Assembly: GCF_000743705.1 (NCBI RefSeq)
Contig: NZ_JQEZ01000002.1
Location: 227,250 to 291,249, forward strand
Length of the DNA: 64,000 nt
Direction: 5' to 3'
Source: Ruegeria halocynthiae
GTDB taxonomy: Bacteria > Pseudomonadota > Alphaproteobacteria > Rhodobacterales > Rhodobacteraceae
In this document: one piece after another, positions 8,686 through 16,778 of the stretch
Position numbering within the stretch: position 1 is the stretch's first letter
How the letters are laid out: each line of letters begins with the position of its first letter
Notes under the pieces: model-generated
Seen by the model: the letters and a program-made list of their open reading frames with translations, nothing else
Told to the model about the DNA's origin: nothing
Databases searched by the model: none
Position numbers and translations under genes: made by a program

Positions 8686-10056
8686 TTATGCCCGCTCGAA
8701 CCCCCGGGCAATTTCCCAATCGGTAACAACACGCTCGAATTCCTCGATCTCAACCTCTGCCGCGCGGGCATAGTGATCAACCACCTCGTCCCCCATCGCC
8801 GCACGCAACATCGTCGATCCATGCAAAGCGTCCCGGGCTGTTCGCAGGTTGCCGGGTATCATCCCAGTATCACCCTGATAAACATCCCCCGTGGTGGGCG
8901 GTTGCAATTCCAGCCCCTCTTCAATGCCCGCGATCCCCGCAGCCAGCATTCCCGCCATCGCCAGATAGGGGTTCACATCCGACCCCGGAATCCGGCATTC
9001 AACCCGCACCGCCTTGGTGCCATCGCCGCACAGACGAAACCCTGCGGTGCGATTATCCACCGACCAGATGATCCGCGTCGGCGCAAAGGTGCCCTTCATA
9101 AAGCGCTTATAGCTGTTGATGTAAGGCGCCATGAAATAGGTGTAATCGGCGGCGTATTTCAGCAAACCGGCCATATAGTTTTTCATCACCGCCGACATGC
9201 CAAGCGAATCTTTTTCGTCGAAAAAGATTGGCCGCCCTTCCGCCCATAGCGACTGATGCACATGGGACGAACTGCCCACCTTGTCATGGTGCCACTTCGG
9301 CAGGAAGGTCGCCGCATGGCCGTGCTGCCAGGCTATCTCTTTCACCGCGTTCTTGGCGATCGAGTGATATTCGGCCGTCTCCATCGCAGGCGCGTATTTG
9401 ATGTTCAACTCTTCCTGCCCGGTCTCGGCCTCACCTTTCGAATTCTCAACCGGAATACCCGCATTCCACAGATGGTTGCGGATCGGGCGCATCACATGCT
9501 CTTCCTTGGTGGTCTGAAGGATGTGATAATCCTCGTTATAACCCGAGATCGGCTCAAGTTCGCGGAAACCTTCCTTGCGAATCTGGTCAAAGCTTTTTTC
9601 GAACAGAAAGAACTCCAGCTCGGTCGCGCACATCGCATCATAGCCCATGGCTTTCAGACGGTTGACCTGCTTTTTCAGGATCGAACGCGGCGCATGCGGC
9701 ACCTCTTCGTGGGTGTGGTGATCCAGCACATCGCACATCACCATCATAGTACCGTCCAACCAGGGCACCGGTCGCAGAGTGTCCAGGTCAGGCTTCATGA
9801 CATAATCGCCATAGCCCCTTTCCCAACTGGTCGAGGCGTAGCCATCCGGCGTCCCCATTTCAAGATCGGTGGCCAGCAGGTAGTTGCAGCAATGCGTCTC
9901 TTCCCATGCGCTTGCCACGAAATGACCAGCATGGAACCGTTTGCCCATCAATCGGCCCTGCATATCGACCATGCAGACCAGCACTGTATCCACGTCACCC
10001 GCTTCAAACTTGGCTTTCAGATCGGCCAGAACCGCGTCGTTGCCCATCGTCCTCAT
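8686..10056 (-). CDS. glutamine synthetase family protein (probable gamma-glutamyl-amine ligase)
   Basis: The 456-residue protein belongs to the glutamine synthetase family. ELEFFLF carries the first metal-binding Glu cluster, GSSSHVHQSLW matches the conserved HxHxS active-site strand, NRTAGFRLCG and VECRIPGSDVNPYLAMAGMLAAG match the C-terminal ATP/metal region. The short N-terminus and the dehydrogenase neighbours resemble PuuA/IpuC/GlnA3-like enzymes that join glutamate to amines rather than to ammonium. I infer that it activates an amine or amino alcohol by gamma-glutamylation for the two downstream dehydrogenases. An alternative start is ATG 10047, three codons inside. The 5' gap to the Na/Pi transporter is 50 bases. 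Confidence 0.87.
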   Translation of the reverse strand: MRTMGNDAVLADLKAKFEAGDVDTVLVCMVDMQGRLMGKRFHAGHFVASAWEETHCCNYLLATDLEMGTPDGYASTSWERGYGDYVMKPDLDTLRPVPWLDGTMMVMCDVLDHHTHEEVPHAPRSILKKQVNRLKAMGYDAMCATELEFFLFEKSFDQIRKEGFRELEPISGYNEDYHILQTTKEEHVMRPIRNHLWNAGIPVENSKGEAETGQEELNIKYAPAMETAEYHSIAKNAVKEIAWQHGHAATFLPKWHHDKVGSSSHVHQSLWAEGRPIFFDEKDSLGMSAVMKNYMAGLLKYAADYTYFMAPYINSYKRFMKGTFAPTRIIWSVDNRTAGFRLCGDGTKAVRVECRIPGSDVNPYLAMAGMLAAGIAGIEEGLELQPPTTGDVYQGDTGMIPGNLRTARDALHGSTMLRAAMGDEVVDHYARAAEVEIEEFERVVTDWEIARGFERA

Positions 10057-10106
10057 CCTTTACTTTTTTTTACCGAGGCTCACACCCCGACCACCCTTTT
10101 CGACCC

Positions 10107-11792
10107 TCAATCTTCGGTCGCGTCTTTTTCCATTTCCATCACCAGCCGCGTTTCCAGAACCTGCCCGCTGCGATACAGGATCGGATAGGCAATCGCCGCC
10201 ACGTGCCCGTGCAGATCACGCATCGACCGCAAGGTTTCCAAATGCAGATCGCTGGACTGAAAGCTCTCGGTCTGCCCCCGTTCCAAACGTTTAAGATGGG
10301 CCTTGCGGCTGCTGCGCGACATCCGCTTGATTTCGGCCTTTTCCAGCACCAGCCGCCGCGCGCAATCCATATCGTCCACAAGCAGCACATGCCGGGCCAG
10401 CGAAAAACTCTCGAGTATTGCCGCGTGAAGGTCCGAGAGTTCTTTCCAACCCTGGGTCGAAAACTCGGTGCGTTCCGTATGCTTGATCTGTGCCGTGCGG
10501 GTCATTCGGTTCGACACCACGTCGCCCGCGGCTTCAAGGCGGATTGCATATTCCACCAACCCGCGTGCGGCCTTGACCTGTGCCTTGCTCATGTTCTGGC
10601 GGGGCATACGCGCGACGAAACGGCGGATTTGCGTCAGTTGGTCGTTGACCTTTTCGTCCTGCTGCCAAAGCGCGGAAATCGCGTCGCTGTCATCTTGTTC
10701 GTAGATATCCAGCACCGGCCGGAACATCCGTTCGACCTGCGTCACCATCTGCAACAGCTCATGGCGGACCGAAGACATCGCAACGCTGGCCCCGGATGCG
10801 CTGGGGTCCCCTAACGGGCTGAGGGCGACGGAAAACTGATCCATCGGGCTCTTCTCGGCCTTGGACTCTGGCAGCATCACGGCCATCGGCATTTCCAAAC
10901 GGGTAACGAACCCGGTCGCCAGCAGAAAGACCGCCATATTGAAACCGATATGCGCCAGAATTAGGGACTGCCCCGCGCTGGCCACCATCAACGCCTGGTC
11001 CATGCCGCTCAGGTTCAACACGATCAGTGCCATAAGGGCTGCACTGCCACGCAACAAAAGATTGGCCACGGGAACCCGCCGGGCCGTGATCGCCATGTCC
11101 CGCGTCAGCCAGATCGGAATAAAAGCCGAGCCCAGATTGGCCCCAAGCACCAGCGACAACCCGGCCCCGAACGGGATCGCGCCGATCTGCACCAGCGTCA
11201 CACACATCAGTATCGTCGCGACCGAGCTGTGCATCACAAAGGCCAGCACCGCCCCGACGATAAACGCGGTGAAATAATCATTCTCCAGATACCCAGCAAT
11301 TGCGGGCAAAAAGGCGCTTTCGCGGATTGGATCAACCGCCTCGCGCAGAAATTGAAGAGAGACGAGGATGAACGCAATGCCCAGAATGATCCGGCCCATC
11401 AGCCGTACATTCGCGCGCTCGGATTTCAGGTACAGCCAGCCGCCCAACGCCAGCAACGCCGGTTGCAGCCAGCCCAGATCATAAGACAGAACCTGAATGA
11501 CCAAAGCCGAGCCCAGATCGGCACCCAGCACACCCGCCAACGCGATACCGAAACTTACCATGCCCGCAGCGGCAAACCCTGTCAGCAGAACCGCCACAGC
11601 GGCCGAGCTTTGCAGGATCGTGGCCAAAACCATCCCCGCACCGCCTGCCACAAATGTATTGGTGTGCCGGGTCAGCAGCGATTGGAACAACGCACCGAAC
11701 CGCCGTTCGATCCCGGTACGCACCAGGCGCACGGCAAACAGCAGCAACATCGTTGCGGCGAAAATTTCAATCAGAAAGCTTGCAATAGCCAT
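10107..11792 (-). CDS. Na/Pi cotransporter family protein with C-terminal PhoU-like domain
   Basis: The 561-residue protein has two repeated membrane halves, each with the QSS-type signature of the NptA/YjbB family (TILQSSAAVAVLL near residue 60, and FVMHSSVATILM in the second half), followed by a soluble helical C-terminal third resembling PhoU. Family members move phosphate coupled to sodium; the YjbB branch exports it. Its place between a TRAP binding protein and a glutamine-synthetase-like gene on the same strand is unexpected and may mean that catabolism of the TRAP substrate releases phosphate. The link is inference. Confidence 0.87.
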   Translation of the reverse strand: MAIASFLIEIFAATMLLLFAVRLVRTGIERRFGALFQSLLTRHTNTFVAGGAGMVLATILQSSAAVAVLLTGFAAAGMVSFGIALAGVLGADLGSALVIQVLSYDLGWLQPALLALGGWLYLKSERANVRLMGRIILGIAFILVSLQFLREAVDPIRESAFLPAIAGYLENDYFTAFIVGAVLAFVMHSSVATILMCVTLVQIGAIPFGAGLSLVLGANLGSAFIPIWLTRDMAITARRVPVANLLLRGSAALMALIVLNLSGMDQALMVASAGQSLILAHIGFNMAVFLLATGFVTRLEMPMAVMLPESKAEKSPMDQFSVALSPLGDPSASGASVAMSSVRHELLQMVTQVERMFRPVLDIYEQDDSDAISALWQQDEKVNDQLTQIRRFVARMPRQNMSKAQVKAARGLVEYAIRLEAAGDVVSNRMTRTAQIKHTERTEFSTQGWKELSDLHAAILESFSLARHVLLVDDMDCARRLVLEKAEIKRMSRSSRKAHLKRLERGQTESFQSSDLHLETLRSMRDLHGHVAAIAYPILYRSGQVLETRLVMEMEKDATED

Positions 11793-11898
11793 ATGCTCAT
11801 ACCTGTTCGACCCAGTGGGCGCCCATGCATCCCTGGTTCTTATTTTGTGTTTTGAGATATGATTTCAGCATACAAGGTGTCTGTTCTTATTGTCCAAT

Positions 11899-11928
11899 CC
11901 CGACGCAAGGGATGCCCCTCGCGTCGGG
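11899..11928 (-). other. hairpin after the TRAP binding-protein gene
   Basis: CCCGACGC (11899-11906) pairs with GCGTCGGG (11921-11928) just past the stop of the binding-protein gene. No T tract follows in the direction of transcription. Hairpins in this position often protect binding-protein mRNA or cause partial termination, giving more binding protein than downstream product. Confidence 0.5.
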
Positions 11929-11938
11929 GGTGGTTGAT

Positions 11939-12973
11939 TTAACCGTAGCGATAGGGCCGTCCGGCCTTTTGCATCTCGGCGTTATAGCGTTTGAAGATGT
12001 CGACCACCTTGGCCTTGGTCTCGGATTCAGCGGCGATTTCATCCCAGAATTTGACCGCAGCGTTTTCGACCTGCGCCCATTCTTCATCCGGAATCGTGGT
12101 CAACTGCATCTTGGTGCCGTTGACACGCAGGTTGGCCTCACCTCCCCAATACCACCACTGGCGGTAGTAATGCGATTGATCACAGCAAGCACGGAACAGG
12201 GTTTGCAGGTCTTCCGGCAATTCGTTCCAACGGTCCATATTGGCAAAGAAGTGACCGGCCCAGGCACCTGACACGTTGTTGGTCAGGAAATAGTTGGTCA
12301 CATCGGCCCAGCCCACAGTGTAGTCTTCGGTGATGCCCGACCAGGCGATACCGTCCAGCTCGCCGGTTTGCACGGCAACCTCGATATCTTCCCACGGCAG
12401 GGTCACCGGCACCACGCCAAACTGGCTGAGGAACCGCCCGGCGGTCGGGAAGGTAAAGATGCGCTTGCCCTTCATGTCCTCTAACGAGTTGATCGGGTCT
12501 TTGGTGGCGAAATGGCACGGATCCCACGCACCGGCGCTGATATGTTTTACACCGACCTTGGAATATTCCTCGTCCCAGATTTCGTTCAGACCCCATTGGT
12601 TGAACAGCACCGGCACATCCAGCGAATAGCGCGAGGCAAAGGGGAAATACCCGCCGAACACGGTGACCTCAGTCGGTGACGCCATCGAGTCGTCATCCGA
12701 TTGCACCGCGTCGATCGTACCTTTTTGCACAGCGCGAAACAGCTCTCCGGTCGGGACCAGCTGGTCGGCATAGAACAGCTCAATCTGCATCCGGTCGCCC
12801 GCGATCTTGTTGAACATCTCGATCGCCGGGTCGATGACATGCGCCGCCAGCGCCGAGCCTGCATAGGTCTGCATCCGCCAGGTGATCGTGTTTTGCGCCA
12901 ATGCGGGTGTGGCCAGCGGCGCGGCGGCAACGCCGACACCCGCTGTCTTCAAAAACTTACGTCTTGTCGTCAT
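11939..12973 (-). CDS. TRAP transporter substrate-binding protein (DctP family)
   Basis: This is the periplasmic receptor of a TRAP importer, 344 residues long. The N-terminus has a Tat-like signal (TTRRKFLK, then a hydrophobic stretch ending PALAQ near residue 27). Typical DctP features follow: GELFRAVQKGTIDAV, the FPTAGRFLSQFG segment with the Arg that binds carboxylates in characterised members, LDGIAWSG, and SHYYRQWWYWGGEAN, which recalls the TakP-type branch. The conserved Arg suggests an organic-acid ligand. The genes for its permeases lie upstream at 13026-14926, and the 52-base gap supports one transcript. Confidence 0.92.
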   Translation of the reverse strand: MTTRRKFLKTAGVGVAAAPLATPALAQNTITWRMQTYAGSALAAHVIDPAIEMFNKIAGDRMQIELFYADQLVPTGELFRAVQKGTIDAVQSDDDSMASPTEVTVFGGYFPFASRYSLDVPVLFNQWGLNEIWDEEYSKVGVKHISAGAWDPCHFATKDPINSLEDMKGKRIFTFPTAGRFLSQFGVVPVTLPWEDIEVAVQTGELDGIAWSGITEDYTVGWADVTNYFLTNNVSGAWAGHFFANMDRWNELPEDLQTLFRACCDQSHYYRQWWYWGGEANLRVNGTKMQLTTIPDEEWAQVENAAVKFWDEIAAESETKAKVVDIFKRYNAEMQKAGRPYRYG

Positions 12974-13025
12974 GTCAATTTCCTCTCTGTTGAAGTTTTA
13001 CGTGCCTCTTCAATGGGCATTCTTG

Positions 13026-14345
13026 TTAATTTCCATAGACATAGCTGGGTAACCACAAGGCGATCCCGGGGAATGCCATTATGATTATCAGCGCAAGAAC
13101 CATCACACCTACAAAAGGACCGATAGAGCCATAGATGTCCTTCAAAGTGATCTCGGGCGGGGCCATCGCGCGCATCAGAAACAGGTTGTAGCCGAACGGC
13201 GGCGTCATATAGGCGATCTGCGTGGTGATCGTGTACAGCACTCCGTACCAGATCAGATCAAAGCCCAACGCCCCCACCAGCGGCACATACAGCGGGGCCA
13301 CGATGACCAGCATTGCCGTGTCGTCCAGAAAGGTGCCCATGACGATAAAGCTCAGCTGCATCAGAATCAGGATCATCCATGGCGACAGGCCCAGTTGTTC
13401 CGTGAACAGGCTGTCCATAGCCTTGACCGCGCCCAGCCCGTCGAACACCGCACCAAAGCCCAGCGCGGCCAGAATGATCCACATGAACATACAGGAAATC
13501 GCCAGAGTCTGCTTGGTGCAGTCCTCAAAAATCTTCCACGTCATGCGGCGTTTGACGACCGACACAAACAAAGCGGTCAACGCCCCGATGGCCGAGCTTT
13601 CCACCAGCGAGGTCCAGCCATTCACGAACGGCACCATCATCGCGGCAAAGATGATCAGCGGCAGCGCCCCCGCCCCCAGCAGCCGAAGCTTTTCAGCCCG
13701 CGTCACTTCGTGCGCGTCCTTCATCGCCGGTCCCAATTCGGGCTGAATCCGGCACCTGATCCAGATGTACAGGATGAAAAGGCTGGCCATCAGCAGGCCC
13801 GGAACGATGCCGGCCAGCCACAGCTGTCCCACCGGCTGCCGCGCGATCATCGCATACAGCACCAGCACAACCGAAGGCGGCACGAGGATACCCAAACTGG
13901 ACCCAGCCTGAATGACGCCGGTCACCATCGTTTTGTCATAGCCGCGCCGCAGCAGTTCCGGCAACGCAATGGTTGCACCGATGGCCATGCCCGCAACGCT
14001 CAGACCGTTCATGGCCGACACCAGAACCATCAGGCCGATGGTTCCGATGGCCAGCCCGCCATTCACCGGACCCATCCAGACATGAAACATCCGATACAGA
14101 TCATCAGCCAACCGGCTTTCGCTGAGGACATAGCCCATGAAAATGAACATCGGCAGCGTCAGCAACGGATACCATTTCATCAGCTTCATAGCGGCCGAAA
14201 ACGGGATATCCTGCCCACCGGTCCCCCAAAGCGACAGTGCGGCAATGGTCGCGACAGCACCAATTGCGCCAAAGACACGCTGGCCGGTAAACAGCATCAG
14301 CATCATCAGCGCGAACATGAAGATGGCGATAAATTCCTGGCTCAT
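13026..14345 (-). CDS. TRAP transporter large permease subunit (DctM family)
   Basis: The 439-residue, strongly hydrophobic protein has the DctM signatures FIFMGYVLSES, GLMVLVSAMNGLSVAGMAIGATIALPELL, GSSLGILVPPSVVLVLYAM and TPPFGYNLFLMR. It forms the ion-coupled channel of the TRAP system, driven by the membrane sodium or proton gradient. I chose ATG 14345 over an upstream in-frame start at 14477 because it gives the normal start MSQEFIAIFMFALMM and overlaps the small-permease stop by ATGA at 14342-14345, which indicates translational coupling. Confidence 0.93.
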   Translation of the reverse strand: MSQEFIAIFMFALMMLMLFTGQRVFGAIGAVATIAALSLWGTGGQDIPFSAAMKLMKWYPLLTLPMFIFMGYVLSESRLADDLYRMFHVWMGPVNGGLAIGTIGLMVLVSAMNGLSVAGMAIGATIALPELLRRGYDKTMVTGVIQAGSSLGILVPPSVVLVLYAMIARQPVGQLWLAGIVPGLLMASLFILYIWIRCRIQPELGPAMKDAHEVTRAEKLRLLGAGALPLIIFAAMMVPFVNGWTSLVESSAIGALTALFVSVVKRRMTWKIFEDCTKQTLAISCMFMWIILAALGFGAVFDGLGAVKAMDSLFTEQLGLSPWMILILMQLSFIVMGTFLDDTAMLVIVAPLYVPLVGALGFDLIWYGVLYTITTQIAYMTPPFGYNLFLMRAMAPPEITLKDIYGSIGPFVGVMVLALIIIMAFPGIALWLPSYVYGN

Positions 14346-14926
14346 GCCCGCTCTACCCCGATTTCCTGCCCGTTGATCCGGGCAATGTCTTTGAAAAACT
14401 CTGATATCGCCTGCAGCAGCATCAGGAAAAAGCCGAACACCATGATGGATTTGATCGGCCAGATATATGGCCGCCACGCTGTCGAGGACCGCTCCAGCCG
14501 TCCGATTTCCTCGCTGCCTGTCAGCAGGCCGGCGAAGTAGGACACGGGTGCATCACCCCAGTACCCCAGACTATATGCCGTTGACCCCAAACCACCGTAG
14601 AACAGCACGCCCAGATACAGGATCAACAGCAGCACGGTGAAGGCATCGAACCAGGCTTTCCGGCGCGGGCTCCAGTTGTGATAGAACAGATCCATCCGCA
14701 CATTCGATCCCAGCTGGATCGAATACGGCCCACCCACGATGTAATAGGTCACCATCGCAAACTGCGCCATTTCCAGCGTCCACAGCGACGGCAGGAAAAA
14801 GGTTTTCGAGATCGAGGACCATAGCAGCACCCCCATCATCACAAACAACCCCCACATCATCACCCGGCCAATCCGGTAATTGACCGCGTCGACAACCCGT
14901 ACATATGACGCCATTGCCTTGATCAC
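14342..14926 (-). CDS. TRAP transporter small permease subunit (DctQ family)
   Basis: This small membrane protein of about 194 residues has four hydrophobic segments (beginning VMMWGLFVMMGVLL, MAQFAMVTYYIVGGP, AFTVLLLILYLGVLF and IMVFGFFLMLLQAIS), as in DctQ. It pairs with the large permease and the binding protein to form one importer. I prefer the GTG at 14926: AAGGGG lies 6 bases upstream and the GTGA overlaps the stop of the preceding gene. ATG 14914 and an ATG at 14971, which would overlap more, are alternatives. Confidence 0.87.
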   Translation of the reverse strand: MIKAMASYVRVVDAVNYRIGRVMMWGLFVMMGVLLWSSISKTFFLPSLWTLEMAQFAMVTYYIVGGPYSIQLGSNVRMDLFYHNWSPRRKAWFDAFTVLLLILYLGVLFYGGLGSTAYSLGYWGDAPVSYFAGLLTGSEEIGRLERSSTAWRPYIWPIKSIMVFGFFLMLLQAISEFFKDIARINGQEIGVERA

Positions 14927-15678
14927 AGCACGCCCCTTTCCTGAAGTCCGGTCAGAGTCCGGTTGATCCACGGCACAAGATGTTCGGCCATGGCGCTTTG
15001 CTGATCCGGTGTGCGGATCAGGTCGTTGCGGATCTCGATCATCACGTTCAGCAACCCGTTGGGCACCGCCTGCGCGTCCAGCGTGTGCGCCACCCCGTCT
15101 GCCGCCGAATAGGGCTCGTTCAGGCGGGTCACGAACCGCGATGCGGCAGGCTTGGCCTGCATCATTGCCAGTGCGAACTGATCGTCGCGGCCATGCAGAA
15201 TGCCCAGTTCAACCAAGCGCTGGCGTCCATGGTAGACCGGGGTGAAACTGTGCACTGTCACCATCAGCTTCAGCGACGGGCGGTGCGTTTCGATCTGGTC
15301 CGATACAGCCCGCGTGAAAGGGGTATAGATGCCATCGACCCGGCTTTGACGTTCGTCCGGCGTGATCGTCATATTGGCGGGGATGTCGTATTCTTCGCTT
15401 TGGGCTGGCATCGCGCCTGCGGCTTCGGGCGGGCGATTGCAGTCGTAGACCATCCGCGACACGCCGCCATGGACCAGCGGCGCGGACATGCGCCCCGCCA
15501 TCTGCTGCGCCACGCCCAGCGCACCGGGGTCCCAGGCAATATGACTTTCACGCGCCTGGGCCGTCAGCCCCATATCCCCCAGAAACGCCGGAATGCGGTT
15601 TGAGGCGTGTTCGCACACCAGCAGCACCAAAGGTGCGCCTTCCGCTGTATCCGTATGAACGACAGTTCCGAAGTCCAA
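14923..15678 (-). CDS. N-formylglutamate amidohydrolase family protein
   Basis: Members of this family are zinc hydrolases that cleave N-acyl glutamates. Here VLLVCEHASNRIP, HIAWDPGALGVA, RMVYDCNRPP, VTVHSFTPVYHGR and LNVMIEIRNDLI match the family's metal- and substrate-binding blocks. I place the start at TTG 15678, behind AGGGCGG, rather than the ATG at 15735, because the longer version would put an operator-like repeat inside the coding region and its first 19 residues do not look like the family. It heads the minus-strand run and overlaps the TRAP small permease. A role in releasing a gamma-glutamyl group or another N-acyl group from the imported compound is inferred. Confidence 0.85.
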   Translation of the reverse strand: MDFGTVVHTDTAEGAPLVLLVCEHASNRIPAFLGDMGLTAQARESHIAWDPGALGVAQQMAGRMSAPLVHGGVSRMVYDCNRPPEAAGAMPAQSEEYDIPANMTITPDERQSRVDGIYTPFTRAVSDQIETHRPSLKLMVTVHSFTPVYHGRQRLVELGILHGRDDQFALAMMQAKPAASRFVTRLNEPYSAADGVAHTLDAQAVPNGLLNVMIEIRNDLIRTPDQQSAMAEHLVPWINRTLTGLQERGVL

Positions 15679-15711
15679 TATACCGCCCTGCGATTCTGAA
15701 AATGACACGTG

Positions 15712-15727
15712 TGTAAAAATTTCCACA
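15712..15727. promoter_or_regulatory. operator-like site 1 in the divergent RpiR control region
   Basis: TGTAAAAATTTCCACA is a near-palindrome that recurs at 15741 and 15785 with the core TGT-AAAAATTT-CA. Its position between the divergently transcribed regulator and catabolic run suggests binding by the RpiR-type protein. There is no experimental support. Confidence 0.5.
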
Positions 15728-15740
15728 CGACACATTCACC

Positions 15741-15755
15741 TGTCAATAATTTTCC
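15741..15755. promoter_or_regulatory. operator-like site 2, degenerate copy
   Basis: TGTCAATAATTTTCC follows the same pattern as the sites at 15712 and 15785, with changes in the centre. It begins 29 bases after the first site and in the same orientation. Confidence 0.4.
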
Positions 15756-15784
15756 TGTATAAATTCGAACAGACCCAATTGCGC

Positions 15785-15798
15785 TGTAAAAATTTTCA
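15785..15798. promoter_or_regulatory. operator-like site 3 upstream of the RpiR gene
   Basis: TGTAAAAATTTTCA is the best copy of the element and is an imperfect palindrome. It lies 34 bases before the regulator's start codon, a position suited to autorepression. Confidence 0.5.
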
Positions 15799-15831
15799 CC
15801 AGACGCGAACTCTGACGCAGGAGGACCTAAA

Positions 15832-16701
15832 GTGCGGGTAACGGACAGGCTGCTTGCCCATCGGGACGCAATGACCCCGTCTGAGAGGCAGCTAATCAGC
15901 GTCCTGCTGGATGATTATCCTATGGCGGGCCTTGGCAGCATCACCGAGCTGGCCAGTACGGCCTCGGTTTCAACCGCGACCGTCGCGCGGATGCTTCAGA
16001 AGACCGGGTTCGGCGGCTACCCGCAATTTCAGGCCGCCCTGCGCCGTGAGGTCAAAGAGATGATCTCGGGGCCTGCGGCCAAACGCGACGTCTGGCAGAA
16101 CGACTTGCCCGAAGAACATATCCTGAACCGGTATTCCCAGCAGACGCTGGCCAACCAGAAACGCACGATTGACGAAGTTGACCCGGCCGAGTTCGACAGG
16201 TTGTGTACCCTGCTGTGTGATCCCGACCGGCGCATCTTTATCACCGGTGGGCGCATTACCGGCACGCTGGCGCAATACCTGTATCTGCACCTGCAAATGA
16301 TCCGCCCCGATGTCCGGATGCTGCCCTTTGCGGCATCGTGGACCCATGACTTGCTGGATGTCCGCAAGGATGACGTTCTGATCGCGCTGGATGTGCGGCG
16401 CTATGAGAACTCGACGATGCTGATCGGGCAATTGTGTCAGGAACGCGAGGCCGAGATCGTGTTGTTCACCGATCAGTGGCGCTCGCCCATTCATCGGCTG
16501 GCCAGACATACGTTCGCCGCGCGTATCGCTGTTCCGTCCGCATGGGATTCGATGGCCTCTATTCTGGTTCTGATGGAATGCATCATCGCCGAGGTACAGG
16601 AGCGCCTGTGGGATTCGGTCAAAGACCGCACAGCCGAGCTGGAACAGGCCTTTGACCGCACAAAACTGTTCCGTAAATTCGGCCAAAGCTCGGGATCGTA
16701 A
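15832..16701 (+). CDS. MurR/RpiR family transcriptional regulator
   Basis: The 289-residue protein has an N-terminal RpiR-type helix-turn-helix (LGSITELASTASVSTATVARMLQKTGFGGYPQFQ, roughly residues 35-70) and a C-terminal SIS domain (ITGGRITGTLAQYLYLHLQ, then LIALDVRRYENSTM and VLFTDQWRSP), which normally senses a phosphorylated or sugar-like ligand. The GTG start is fixed by AGGAGG at 15819-15824. It is divergent from the amidohydrolase/TRAP run, and three similar near-palindromes lie between the two, so it most likely controls that run and itself. Confidence 0.9.
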   Translation: MRVTDRLLAHRDAMTPSERQLISVLLDDYPMAGLGSITELASTASVSTATVARMLQKTGFGGYPQFQAALRREVKEMISGPAAKRDVWQNDLPEEHILNRYSQQTLANQKRTIDEVDPAEFDRLCTLLCDPDRRIFITGGRITGTLAQYLYLHLQMIRPDVRMLPFAASWTHDLLDVRKDDVLIALDVRRYENSTMLIGQLCQEREAEIVLFTDQWRSPIHRLARHTFAARIAVPSAWDSMASILVLMECIIAEVQERLWDSVKDRTAELEQAFDRTKLFRKFGQSSGS

Positions 16702-16778
16702 CGCCTTTTACCGCCGGAGCGGTACAACTGCCCGTGAAGACTGTTGCCACTGCGCAGGCGGGCCGTCACTTTAGACCC

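Noticed and set aside
13395..14540. A 381-codon plus-strand open frame opposite the TRAP large permease
   Set aside because: It is His/Arg/Gln-rich without any domain, as expected from antisense of a hydrophobic gene.
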